A DNA stretch of 64,000 nucleotides, from assembly GCA_021735245.1 (NCBI GenBank), contig JAIPHJ010000007.1, positions 1 to 64,000 on the forward strand, in the 5' to 3' direction. Under the pieces are notes generated by a model. The model was not told the origin of the DNA. It did no database searches and worked only from the letters and a program-made list of their open reading frames with translations. The position numbers and the translations under genes were made by a program. The DNA is from Candidatus Bipolaricaulota bacterium (GTDB lineage: Bacteria > Bipolaricaulota > Bipolaricaulia > M55B111). This document shows, in pieces, positions 28,821-38,560 of the stretch; position 1 is the first letter of the stretch, and each line of letters opens with the position of its first letter.

Positions 28821-30731
28821 GTGGCTACTGTTAGGTTCACCCTTCTGAATGACGAATTACAGGCGGAAGTCAGCCGAGGAGCGACTCTTCTCGACGCTGC
28901 CTCAAGGGCCGGTGTAAAACTCAATAGTATCTGCGGCGGGGAAGGTATCTGCGGCAAGTGCAAGGTCATAGTGGAGACCGGTGAGGTAGACGTCGGCTCC
29001 ACCTCTACTCTGACCCGCGAAGAAATAAAAAACGGTTACACTCTTGCCTGCCAGACGCAGGTGAAAAGCGATCTGGAAGTGAGGGTACCGCCAGAAAGTA
29101 CGGCTACGAAAGGTAAGATCCTAATCGACGAAGACGCTCAAAGATTTAAAGCTCTAACTTCTGACGGAGTAGGCAGCTCGGTCAAGTACGAACCCCTGAT
29201 CGAAAAGTATTACCTTGAACTTCCGGAGCCAAGCCTTAAGGACAATCTTTCCGACCACAGAAGAATTTACAGAGAACTCAGAAGAAAGAAGAATCTGCCG
29301 ATCATGCAGACTGGACTGAAGGTCTTTAAAAGATCCTCCTCTCTGCTCAGGGACAACGATTGGAAAGTAACCCCGACCCTTGGTCGCAGAGGGGATACGA
29401 CCGAAGTAATCCAGCTAGAAGGAGGAAATACTTCCGATACTAATTACGGCGTTGCGGTAGATATAGGCACTACCACGGTGGTAGCTCACCTGCTAGACCT
29501 GGTGACCTCGGACACTTTAGATGCGGAAGCAACGTACAACTCTCAGATGAAGTACGGGGAGGAAGTTACCCGTCGGATTCGACACGGGGAAGAGGACGGT
29601 AGGGAGGATCTACAGAAAGCGCTCGCTAACGATATCAACGACTTAATTTACGCCTTAGTAGACCGAAACGGCGTAAAACTAAAAGACGTTACATCAGTAA
29701 TGTGTTCGGGAAATACAGCCATGTTGCACTTTCTTCTGGGGCTGGAAGCATCGCATATAAGAAAGAAGCCTTACGTCCCCAATACGACAAAACCACCCCC
29801 TATTCGGGCAGCTGAAGTGGGTATAAAAGTCAACCCTAGAGGTTTGCTCTACTTTATGCCCGCAATTGGCGGCTGGGTTGGCGGGGACGTAACTTCTGGA
29901 GTATTATCAACTGGTATCCATAAGACCGATCAGCTAACTATGCTTACTGATATAGGGACCAACGGAGAAATTTTAATAGGAAACAGTGACTGGATGATGA
30001 GCTGTGCTGCTTCAGCAGGACCCGCATTCGAAGGTACCGGAATTAGGTCCGGAATGCGCGCAAGCCGGGGTGCTATCGATAAAGTGGAGTTTGCCGAGGG
30101 GGATCTAATATATTCGGTAATTGGTGATACAAAGCCAGAAGGAATTTGCGGTTCAGGACTGATCGACCTGGTTGCGTCCCTGTTTGAAGGAGGATTTGTT
30201 AATAGGTCCGGTAAATTGATGCCCGATCACTCGGACAGGATTGAAGAGGAAGAAGGGGAGCTAAAATTTATTCTGGAAAAACCGTCCAAAACAGGTAGGG
30301 ATGGGGAGCTTGCCGTATTTCAATCCGAGATAAAAAATCTGATAAACGCCAAGGCAGCAATCTATTCTGGAGCAAGGATACTTTTGAAAAGTCTGGATCT
30401 CGATATTGACGACCTGGACCAGCTGCTGATAGCGGGAGGGTTTGGATCGTACCTGAACAGGGAGAAGGCAAAGATTCTGGGCCTTATTCCGGATTTACCC
30501 TCTGAAAAAATAAAATTCGTCGGTAATACGTCGATAATTGGAGCAAAGATGGCCCTGCTGTCCCAGCAAGCTTACGAAGAGAGCAGGGAGATCTCGGAAT
30601 CAGTCACCTATTATGATCTAATAGATTATCCGAACTACTTCGAAGAATTCACCGCGGCAAAGTTTCTCCCCCATACCGACCTCAGTCAGTTTGGCTCCGT
30701 CGACTTTTCGGAAAAGGCAGGGGGTGATTAA
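28821..30731 (+). CDS. RACo-type reductive activator of CFeSP (2Fe-2S + ASKHA domain)
   Basis: CGGEGICGKCKV...CQTQV 2Fe-2S motif; GVAVDIGTTTVVAHLLDL ASKHA domain; placed between acsC and acsD. Confidence 0.85.
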   Translation: MATVRFTLLNDELQAEVSRGATLLDAASRAGVKLNSICGGEGICGKCKVIVETGEVDVGSTSTLTREEIKNGYTLACQTQVKSDLEVRVPPESTATKGKILIDEDAQRFKALTSDGVGSSVKYEPLIEKYYLELPEPSLKDNLSDHRRIYRELRRKKNLPIMQTGLKVFKRSSSLLRDNDWKVTPTLGRRGDTTEVIQLEGGNTSDTNYGVAVDIGTTTVVAHLLDLVTSDTLDAEATYNSQMKYGEEVTRRIRHGEEDGREDLQKALANDINDLIYALVDRNGVKLKDVTSVMCSGNTAMLHFLLGLEASHIRKKPYVPNTTKPPPIRAAEVGIKVNPRGLLYFMPAIGGWVGGDVTSGVLSTGIHKTDQLTMLTDIGTNGEILIGNSDWMMSCAASAGPAFEGTGIRSGMRASRGAIDKVEFAEGDLIYSVIGDTKPEGICGSGLIDLVASLFEGGFVNRSGKLMPDHSDRIEEEEGELKFILEKPSKTGRDGELAVFQSEIKNLINAKAAIYSGARILLKSLDLDIDDLDQLLIAGGFGSYLNREKAKILGLIPDLPSEKIKFVGNTSIIGAKMALLSQQAYEESREISESVTYYDLIDYPNYFEEFTAAKFLPHTDLSQFGSVDFSEKAGGD

Positions 30732-30732
30732 G

Positions 30733-31569
30733 ATGGAAAACTCAACTAAAAACGGTGACGTATCAGGCAAAGAAAACGAGGACACCTTTACCATTGCCGT
30801 AGCGGGCAAGGGCGGAACCGGCAAAACTACACTGTCCGGACTCTTAATTCGCGAACTCGTAGAACGAAATATAGGTTCCGTGCTTGCCATAGATGCCGAT
30901 CCAAATGCTAACCTCAACGAGCTTCTCGGTTTCGAAATAGGTGGTACTATAGGTCAGCTGGAGGCGGAAGTTTTGCAAGATAGCCAGGAAGTGCCACCGG
31001 GAATGACTAAAAAGAGATGGATGGAACTCCACCTGCAGCAAATACTTGCAGAAGGAAAAGGAAAGGACCTGCTGGTTATGGGACGAGGAGAAGGGCCAAG
31101 TTGCTACTGTGCCATTAACAATATACTGCGGGAGTACCTCAATAATCTAGCCCGTAATTACGATTTTCTCGTTATGGATAACGAGGCGGGGATGGAACAT
31201 CTATCCCGCCGGACTACTGCGGGTATCGACGCTCTACTAATTGCCAGCGACGGCAACCCAATTGCCATCCAATCTGCCCGGCGAATTGCCGGGTTGGTCG
31301 ATGAACTGGATATAGAAGTTGGAAAAAAATATCTGGTACTGAATAACGTTGTCGGTGAATTACCGGACAAGTCAGATCAGATGATCGAAGAACTCGACCT
31401 GGAGCTGCTGGGCGTCGTACCCAGGGACGAAAACGTTCTCGAACTATGCTGGGATGGGGAGCCGATAGACTTACTGGAGTCCGATTCTTCCACAGCAAAT
31501 GCAGTACGAGAAATGGTTAATAAATTGATCCCTGACACGGTAGGCCTGTCGCACGTAAATAACGAGTAA
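30733..31569 (+). CDS. CooC-type ATPase (copy 2)
   Basis: FTIAVAGKGGTGKTTLSGLLIRELV; GRGEGPSCYCAINNILREYL; MDNEAGMEHLSRRTTAGIDALL. Confidence 0.85.
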   Translation: MENSTKNGDVSGKENEDTFTIAVAGKGGTGKTTLSGLLIRELVERNIGSVLAIDADPNANLNELLGFEIGGTIGQLEAEVLQDSQEVPPGMTKKRWMELHLQQILAEGKGKDLLVMGRGEGPSCYCAINNILREYLNNLARNYDFLVMDNEAGMEHLSRRTTAGIDALLIASDGNPIAIQSARRIAGLVDELDIEVGKKYLVLNNVVGELPDKSDQMIEELDLELLGVVPRDENVLELCWDGEPIDLLESDSSTANAVREMVNKLIPDTVGLSHVNNE

Positions 31570-31604
31570 CCTGAGAAGAAATTTAAATTCGGAGGTTTCG
31601 ATTT

Positions 31605-32579
31605 ATGCAAATTCCCGACGTTAGTTCAAACTGGGAAAACGAAATCAGCAGTATAACTATTGGGGCCACGGAGGAAGAGGGAGGAACCAGAAGCCGGACT
31701 ATCACGATTGGCGGGGAGACCACGATGCCCTACCTCCACTTCGAAGGATCAATGCCAAACCGTCCGGTTTCCGCCCTTGAAATATGGGATGTTCGGCCGG
31801 AGAGCTGGCCCGAAATCCTGAAGGAACCCTATGGAGACGTTCTCGGAGATCCGGTGGAGTGGGCCCAGAAGTGTGAGGAGGATTACGAGCCGGATTTACT
31901 GTGTCTAAGGTTAGCAGGGTGCGATCCTTACGGCGAAGACAGGAGCCCGGAGCAGGCTACGAAAATCGTCGAAAAGGTGTTGGATGCGACCACCTTACCG
32001 CTAATTATTTGGGGCTCCGGAGACGAGGAAAAGGACAACGAGGTCTTTACCCTCGTTTCTCCAGCCGCGGAAGGCGAGAACTGTCTTCTGGGTACGATTA
32101 CCGAGGACAACTATCGAACCCTCTCGGCTCTGGGGAAGGCGGATGACCACAAAGTAATAGCCGAATCACCCGTTGATATTAATATCGCAAAACAGGTTAA
32201 CACTCTGGCACTCGACGTTGGTTATGACCTTGAAGATATAGTTATTTTCCCCAATTCGCCGGCTTTAGGCTACGGAATTGAGTACGTCTATTCCATTATG
32301 GAACGAACGAGATTGGCGGGGTTGAAAGGGGACAGGTTAATGGCCCAACCGATGATGGCTAATATAGGGGGCGAGGTCTGGAAGACAAAAGAAGCAAAGA
32401 CACCCGAAGACGAAACGCCTAACTGGGGTGACCTCAGCAAAAGAGGCCCCGCGTGGGAAGCTACAACTGCTTTTACTTACCTTCAATCAGGTGCTGACCT
32501 CGTAGTAATGAGACATCCAAAAGCTCTCGAGGAAGTGGGCAGAACTGTCGATAGGTTGATGGGTGACGGGGAACAATAG
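31605..32579 (+). CDS. acsD: Corrinoid iron-sulfur protein small (delta) subunit
   Basis: TIM-barrel CFeSP pattern (TTMPYLHFEGSMPNRPVSALEIWDVRPESWPEIL). Confidence 0.9.
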   Translation: MQIPDVSSNWENEISSITIGATEEEGGTRSRTITIGGETTMPYLHFEGSMPNRPVSALEIWDVRPESWPEILKEPYGDVLGDPVEWAQKCEEDYEPDLLCLRLAGCDPYGEDRSPEQATKIVEKVLDATTLPLIIWGSGDEEKDNEVFTLVSPAAEGENCLLGTITEDNYRTLSALGKADDHKVIAESPVDINIAKQVNTLALDVGYDLEDIVIFPNSPALGYGIEYVYSIMERTRLAGLKGDRLMAQPMMANIGGEVWKTKEAKTPEDETPNWGDLSKRGPAWEATTAFTYLQSGADLVVMRHPKALEEVGRTVDRLMGDGEQ

Positions 32580-32609
32580 CCCCGAGGCCGTATTGAAAGG
32601 AGGAATTTG

Positions 32610-33395
32610 ATGATTTTAATTGGTGAAAGGATAAATGCCGGATTTAGCGACGTAGAGCAGGCACTCGAGGAAAAGGATCCCGAGGAGATAAGAAGTCTTG
32701 CTAGAAGACAGACGGAGGCTGGCGCCGATTATCTTGACATCAATATGGGCGCGGTATCCAAGGATCCAGACGATATGGTCTGGCTGGTTGAAACTGTCCA
32801 GGAAACAGTTGATACACCTCTATCCATCGATTCCCAGAGGGCCGATATAATTGAGCCCGCACTGGAGGCATGTAAGAGTAATCCTCTTATAAATTCAACT
32901 ACTGCCCAGGACGAAAAACTGGGCAATCTACTGCCTCTTGCAGTAGAACACGACGCGTCGATCATCGGCATAACCAGCGGAAAAGAGGGAGCTCCCCAGG
33001 ACGTCAACGGTAGGCTGGAGCACGCGGCGAAAATTTTCACTAAAGCAAACGAATACGGACTTGACGTCGATAATCTGTTTATAGACCCGGTCGCCATGCC
33101 TCTTAAGTTCATGCAGGAACAGGCATCCAACCTGCTGAAATCGATCAGTCAGATTTCAAACATATCAGATCCCCCACCCCATATCTCACTGGGGATCAGC
33201 AACATGTCTTCTGACGCGACCGAGAAGAGCCTCATAAACCGGACTTTTCTCGTGATGGCGATGGCCGTAGGCCTGGATGCAGCAATATGTAACGTATTCG
33301 ACGATAAACTAATTAAATCGGTTGCCACTGCGGAAATGATTATGAACGAAGGGATTTACAACGATTCATTTCTGGAAACTTATCGAATGAGTTGA
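32610..33395 (+). CDS. acsE: 5-methyltetrahydrofolate:corrinoid/iron-sulfur protein methyltransferase
   Basis: MILIGERINAGF...GADYLDINMGAVSKDP...PLSIDSQRADIIEPALEACKSNPLINSTTA. Confidence 0.9.
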   Translation: MILIGERINAGFSDVEQALEEKDPEEIRSLARRQTEAGADYLDINMGAVSKDPDDMVWLVETVQETVDTPLSIDSQRADIIEPALEACKSNPLINSTTAQDEKLGNLLPLAVEHDASIIGITSGKEGAPQDVNGRLEHAAKIFTKANEYGLDVDNLFIDPVAMPLKFMQEQASNLLKSISQISNISDPPPHISLGISNMSSDATEKSLINRTFLVMAMAVGLDAAICNVFDDKLIKSVATAEMIMNEGIYNDSFLETYRMS

Positions 33396-33452
33396 TGGGT
33401 TTTTGCCTCTCGGTTTTTTCCGAGGAGAAAGTCCATAACGAAAGGAGGATAT

Positions 33453-35381
33453 ATGTCTGATAACGAAAAGGAAGAAAACATTAAGAAAAGTGCTGACCCA
33501 GCGTCGTTAGAAGTTCTTGACCTGGCAGAGGAAGACGAAGATTTACAGTCTGCCTGGAGCCGATACGACGACATGCAGCCCCAGTGCCAGTTCGGAGAGG
33601 ATGGAGTATGCTGTAGAATTTGCAATATGGGGCCCTGTCGAATCATCCCCGGAAAATCCGATACTGGAGTATGCGGGGCTACAGCAGACACCATCGCCGC
33701 GCGAAATCTGGTCCGAATGATCGCCGCCGGTGCGGCTGCACACTCCGACCACGGACGCGACGTCGTTCACACTTTAACCGAAGCGATAGAGGGAGAAGAC
33801 CCCGATTACGAAGTGAAAGATTACGACAAATTGAAGAAGCTCGCTCGGGACTTCGGGGTCAATGAAGGCAACGGAAAAAAGGACCGTCTCGCCAAAGAAG
33901 TTGCCGACGAAAGTCTCGCTGAATTCGGCCGCCAGGAAGGAGATATAACTCTGACCGAACGGGCTCCGGACGAGAGGTACAAACTGTGGAAGGAGGAGGG
34001 GTTATTACCCAGGGGAATAGACCGAGAAGTAGTCGAAACGATGCATCGGACGCACATGGGCGTCGATACTGACTACCGTCACGTTTTGAAACAGGGTCTG
34101 CGTTGTGCCCTGAGTGACGGCTGGGGTGGAACTATGATCGCAACCGACGTTCAAGACGTTCTGTTCGGAACACCCGAACCGCTCCAGGCACGGGTAAACT
34201 TAGGAGTACTGGAAGAAGACGCCGTCAACCTCATAGTTCACGGCCACGAACCCGCGCTTTCGGAAGTGTTCGTGGAAGCCGCCCGGGATCCCGAACTCCT
34301 GGAGTTCGCCCGCGAGAAAGGAGCGGAAAGTATAAACGTAGCTGGAATATGCTGCACTGCAAACGAGATCCTGATGCGTCACGGAATCCCCGTTGCTGGT
34401 AATTTTCTCCAGCAGGAACTCGCCATTATGACCGGGATGGTCGAACTTATGATGGTTGACGTTCAGTGCATCATGCCAGCTCTTTCCGATACAGCCAAAA
34501 ACTTTCACACAGATCTTATCAGCACATCCCCAAAAGCGAAATTTCCGGGGGTAGAGCACAAAGAATTCTCCGAAAAGAACGCTCTCGAAACTGCAAAAGA
34601 AATCGTAAAAAAGGGAATAGATAATTTCGACAACCGTAACCCGGAAAAACAAACCTTACCCGATCAGAAAGAAGATCTAATTGGTGGATTTACTTCGGAG
34701 TCCGTATTCGACTTCCTCGGGGGAACTTATAGATCCACTTATAGACCACTGAACGACGCAATTATAGACGGAAGGTTATTGGGTGCTGCGGGTGTCGTAG
34801 GGTGCAATAACCCGGATACATGTCACGACTATAACCATACTGAGATGGCGAAAGAATTGATTAAGAACGATGTCCTGGTCGTATCTACTGGCTGCTCGGC
34901 CATCGCGGACGGCAAAGCGGGTTTAATGAAGCCAGAGGTTGCATTTGACCTGGCGGGAGAGGGTCTGGAAGAAATATGTCGTGCGGTCGGAATACCCCCC
35001 GTGCTCCATCTCGGTTCCTGTGTCGACAACAGCAGGATTTTAACTTTATTAAGTAATATGGTTGCAGAAGGAGGATTGGGCGATGACATCTCTGATTTAC
35101 CGGTAGCTGGAGCCGCGCCGGAGTGGATGAGCGAAAAAGCAGTCTCGATTGGCTTCTACTTCGTGGCGTCCGGTGTATATACACTCCTCAACAAACCATT
35201 TCCAGTAACGGGTTCGGAGAAGGTCATGGATTACCTGACGGACGACATAGAGGACCTGGTCGGAGGTAAGTTTGCTTTCGAAGAAGACCCAAAGAAGGCA
35301 GCCCATATGATGATCGATCATATCGAAACCAAAAGAGAAGAACTTGGCCTTAAATCGGCGATGTACGCTAAGACCAGTTGA
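33453..35381 (+). CDS. cooS: Anaerobic Ni-carbon monoxide dehydrogenase catalytic subunit
   Basis: CQFGEDGVCCRICNMGPCRI; GICCTANEILMRHG; GCNNPDTCHD; GCSAIADGKAG; SCVDNSRI. Confidence 0.95.
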   Translation: MSDNEKEENIKKSADPASLEVLDLAEEDEDLQSAWSRYDDMQPQCQFGEDGVCCRICNMGPCRIIPGKSDTGVCGATADTIAARNLVRMIAAGAAAHSDHGRDVVHTLTEAIEGEDPDYEVKDYDKLKKLARDFGVNEGNGKKDRLAKEVADESLAEFGRQEGDITLTERAPDERYKLWKEEGLLPRGIDREVVETMHRTHMGVDTDYRHVLKQGLRCALSDGWGGTMIATDVQDVLFGTPEPLQARVNLGVLEEDAVNLIVHGHEPALSEVFVEAARDPELLEFAREKGAESINVAGICCTANEILMRHGIPVAGNFLQQELAIMTGMVELMMVDVQCIMPALSDTAKNFHTDLISTSPKAKFPGVEHKEFSEKNALETAKEIVKKGIDNFDNRNPEKQTLPDQKEDLIGGFTSESVFDFLGGTYRSTYRPLNDAIIDGRLLGAAGVVGCNNPDTCHDYNHTEMAKELIKNDVLVVSTGCSAIADGKAGLMKPEVAFDLAGEGLEEICRAVGIPPVLHLGSCVDNSRILTLLSNMVAEGGLGDDISDLPVAGAAPEWMSEKAVSIGFYFVASGVYTLLNKPFPVTGSEKVMDYLTDDIEDLVGGKFAFEEDPKKAAHMMIDHIETKREELGLKSAMYAKTS

Positions 35382-35392
35382 AAGTTATTACC

Positions 35393-35512
35393 GGAGGAAG
35401 CGGAGAAACCCGAGTCCTCCCCTGGGAATGAATCGGCTGGTGCTTATTAGGCGGATTTTCTCGTGCAGGGTATAATCCGGAACAGGGTCCGATTGAAGCA
35501 GGGTTCTTGATA
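35393..35512 (+). repeat. Degenerate copy of the hairpin-ended element (copy G)
   Basis: gaggaagcggagaaacccgagtcctcccctgggaatgaatcggctggt...gggttcttgat preserves the skeleton of the 137-bp element. Confidence 0.4.
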
Positions 35513-35539
35513 TTCCTTCAACCAGGGAGGTCGAACAGT

Positions 35540-35782
35540 ATGGAGAACAACCACAAAGCCGAATTGGACCGATATATGGATTCAGGTGAACCACTTCACT
35601 TCGTGCTTGCAAACGGAATAAGGTTCACCGGGGTTATAAACTGGCAGGACGATCGATTTGTCAACATAGAGGGGTCGATCGAGGGAACCAAGCGGAACTG
35701 CACGATATCGAAAAACCAGCTACTGTGTTATTACGAGCACTTCGAAGGGGACGATCGATACGATACCATCGAGGATATTTAA
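35540..35782 (+). CDS. Hfq/Sm-like small protein
   Basis: LDRYMDSGEPLHFVLANGIRFTGVINWQDDRFVNIEG...KRNCTISKNQLLCYYE resembles Sm1 (xLxNGxxxxGxI) and Sm2 (xKHAIS) patterns of Hfq. Confidence 0.5.
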   Translation: MENNHKAELDRYMDSGEPLHFVLANGIRFTGVINWQDDRFVNIEGSIEGTKRNCTISKNQLLCYYEHFEGDDRYDTIEDI

Positions 35783-35829
35783 ACCCGGGATCGAACGGTT
35801 TGAGACGATGGCTTAAAAGACCGGCGGGA

Positions 35830-35866
35830 AAAATAAAAAAGGCCACGGATAAAACTACCCGTGGCC
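35830..35866 (-). terminator. Rho-independent terminator of the cold-shock gene
   Basis: ggccacgg/ccgtggcc stem with a T-rich tail when read on the minus strand. Confidence 0.75.
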
Positions 35867-35905
35867 AATCTATTATTAAATTCTGTTAGTTGTTTACTTA
35901 GTCAA

Positions 35906-36106
35906 CTAAGCAACTTCTACGTTCAGCGCTTTAGGTCCTTTTTCGCCTTCTTCCAGGTCAAACGTTACTTCCTGACCTTCTTCTAGCGATTTGTAACCTT
36001 CGCCCACTATTTCTGAGTAGTGAGCAAATGCGTCTTCGCCGTCTTCCTGCTCGATAAAGCCAAATCCTTTGTCGTCATCGAACCACTTGACTGTGCCTGT
36101 AGCCAT
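35906..36106 (-). CDS. Cold-shock protein (CspA family)
   Basis: [33 protein letters not shown]; the upstream ORF extension is the 5' UTR. Confidence 0.95.
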   Translation of the reverse strand: MATGTVKWFDDDKGFGFIEQEDGEDAFAHYSEIVGEGYKSLEEGQEVTFDLEEGEKGPKALNVEVA

Positions 36107-36586
36107 AATAAAAAACCCTCCTTGTCTGCTAATATTTGACTGTCCTTCTAGCCACACAAGGTAGAGTACGAGTCTACGTAAAACTGTGAAGCATAGTACA
36201 GCCATATTTCTAAGTAAAACGTTTACTAATTATACTTAAAATCCTAAATACTATCTTATGTTTCTATACTGCAGACTAACTAAATATAAAGCGTTCCAAA
36301 CCGGATTGCAAGTCTTTTTTCGTTTTTCTTCCGGAAATCCCGGCAACCTACTTATTTTTCTTGATGTGGTTTTGCGGGAATTTATATATTCTAACCCGGT
36401 ATGATTTATAATGTTGTCCTGCGCAGCGTCCCGGGTTGATTATCCCGACTCAGGGCTGTAAAGTACACGAACATGTTCGGGTAGTTCTTTTACCCTGGTC
36501 ACGCTCGGCCAGTATTGGTAATTGTTGAGATAGTACCGATTGAATCACATAGACAATTTTTAACTGCCCCAACTGGAGGTGCAAAT

Positions 36587-37363
36587 GTGTCAGAGTATTC
36601 CAATTACGTCCTGGAAACCATGCTAAACCATAAATCCATCCGAAGTTACAGCGATAGGTCGCCTTCTGACGAAACTGTTGAAACGGTGGTTCGAGCCGGA
36701 CAGCAAGCGCCTTTTGTTTCTCAGTTGTACAGCGTTCTGCTGACCCGAAAAGGGAGTTTGCCCTTTGGCGCCCCACTTCTTTTTACTATATGCGTAGATA
36801 TCCACAAACTGGAGAAAGTAATGGAGGAGAGGGAGTGGCAACTAGAGACAAACGAGATTTCGATACTTTTGTTCGGAATCGAGGACGCAGCTTTAATGGC
36901 CGAAAACATGGTCATCGCCGGAGAAAGCATGGGACTCGGGAGCTGCTTCCTCGGGGAAGCACCATATTATGCCGAAAAAATCGTTGAAAATTACGATCTA
37001 CCGGAAAAGGTTTTCCCCCTGGTCCAGCTTGCAATGGGTTACCCGGACGAAGACAAGCCAACTCGGCCCCGTTACCCCCTTGATTTTGTCCTGTTCGAAG
37101 AGGAGTACCCCGACTTAGACGACGACCGTCTCTATCGGGCAATGGAAAAAATGGACGAAGGTTATATGAATCAGGACTACTACGAAGAAAACGATGCGAA
37201 AATCCCCCTTCAGGGAAATCAGGAAGACGAACATACTTACGAAAGCTACGGCTGGACGGAACACATTTCCAGGAAGTGGGGTCAGTGGCACAAAGACCCG
37301 GCTGAAATTCTGGAGCAGTTTAAAAAGTGCGGGTTTGACGTCTGCCCCGAGGAGGAACAGTAA
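36587..37363 (+). CDS. Nitroreductase family protein (NfsA-like)
   Basis: HKSIRSYSDRSPSDETVETVVRAGQQAPF; GLGSCFLG; GTG start preceded by ggaggt. Confidence 0.75.
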   Translation: MSEYSNYVLETMLNHKSIRSYSDRSPSDETVETVVRAGQQAPFVSQLYSVLLTRKGSLPFGAPLLFTICVDIHKLEKVMEEREWQLETNEISILLFGIEDAALMAENMVIAGESMGLGSCFLGEAPYYAEKIVENYDLPEKVFPLVQLAMGYPDEDKPTRPRYPLDFVLFEEEYPDLDDDRLYRAMEKMDEGYMNQDYYEENDAKIPLQGNQEDEHTYESYGWTEHISRKWGQWHKDPAEILEQFKKCGFDVCPEEEQ

Positions 37364-37392
37364 CGTCCCAATAGCCAGTTTTTGTTAATCAG

Positions 37393-38235
37393 TCAACCAA
37401 CCACGGATCCAAGGAAACCTGCAAAATGAACCAGGGAAGAACCACCGAGTACCGACCAAAAGGTAGCAGACTGGTGAAAACTGTTTACACCGGACAACAG
37501 AGGGAAGAGAATCGCCACCAAAAGTGCAATAGCCTGGGTGAGTTGAACTCGTCGGGCTGACAGAGGTTCATCCGTTGCGTCCCCAGTCGACACGACGTTT
37601 TTGGATTTGTAGATAACCGTAATAAAAATAAGGGAGATTCCACTAATCAATCCCAGTTTTACCGGATAGTTAACGAATCCCGACCACACGGCGAGATTTG
37701 TAACCATAAAATAAATTGCCTCACCGGCCAGCAGCCCTCCGGGTATCAGGTGTCTGCGGTTAGGGTTGATCATCACTGCATCAGCCAGCAAAACAACCGC
37801 ACTGGCTCCCGGTATTATCCAGGAGATCCGGTAGCCAAGCCAGAGCGAAATAGAGGTAACCATAATTGTATCCATCAGACCGGCTTTTAGCCCGGTTGTT
37901 CGATTTAAAACTCTAAAGATGAGCAGCGCCCAAAAACTCATTAAGAGACTGGGAACGTCGATAATCCATATGATTATTACCTGTCCAACAGCGGCAAGGC
38001 CGGCACTCAGAGGTCGATCCGGATCTACTTCTCTGCACAGAGCCCAGGTTAAGAAAACCGATATAAATGACCTGCCCCCGAATACGAACGACCCCGGGAC
38101 AGAATTACCCGCAATATAAGAGAAAATCCCGAATGCGAGGAAAACAGCAAAAGCAAAAACCAGTATGAAAACATTGCTCGGATACTCCAGGTCAACTGGC
38201 CTACCAAGCGTTGAAAGTTTTTTAATACCTTCCAT
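37393..38235 (-). CDS. Polytopic membrane protein of unknown function
   Basis: Multiple hydrophobic segments across 280 aa. Confidence 0.65.
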   Translation of the reverse strand: MEGIKKLSTLGRPVDLEYPSNVFILVFAFAVFLAFGIFSYIAGNSVPGSFVFGGRSFISVFLTWALCREVDPDRPLSAGLAAVGQVIIIWIIDVPSLLMSFWALLIFRVLNRTTGLKAGLMDTIMVTSISLWLGYRISWIIPGASAVVLLADAVMINPNRRHLIPGGLLAGEAIYFMVTNLAVWSGFVNYPVKLGLISGISLIFITVIYKSKNVVSTGDATDEPLSARRVQLTQAIALLVAILFPLLSGVNSFHQSATFWSVLGGSSLVHFAGFLGSVVG

Positions 38236-38472
38236 CAGTCGACTCCCTTAAATACATCCGATCTAAATTGTAAACACCGCTTGTCCCAGGTCAACTTCCA
38301 CGGTAAGACAAAGAGGTTAAGGTATCCAATTGAGCTCCTGGGTTGCTAACCGGTAACCTTCTTAAGTTATCAAAGCTAACTGAGAACGCCGGGATAGTCC
38401 CCGGAGTCGAATGGCCGGCTCTTATTTGAGCGCATCTCTGGCGCGTAAGTTACGCTACAGAAACGGACTCAA

Positions 38473-38560
38473 TTGCCTGCCGGGTCTTTTTTGTAAAAGA
38501 TCAGATTCCCCGGTTGAACTGGGTTTTCTACAGGACCCGAACACGGGGCGAGGTTATCGA
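38473..38560 (+). repeat. Degenerate right-end copy of the hairpin-ended element (copy E)
   Basis: gggtcttttttgtaaaagatcag...gggttttctacaggacccgaacacggggcgaggttatcgac. Confidence 0.5.

Noticed and set aside
34200-34652. 150-aa minus-strand ORF inside cooS
   Set aside because: Antisense to a well-conserved CODH gene, no recognisable domain.
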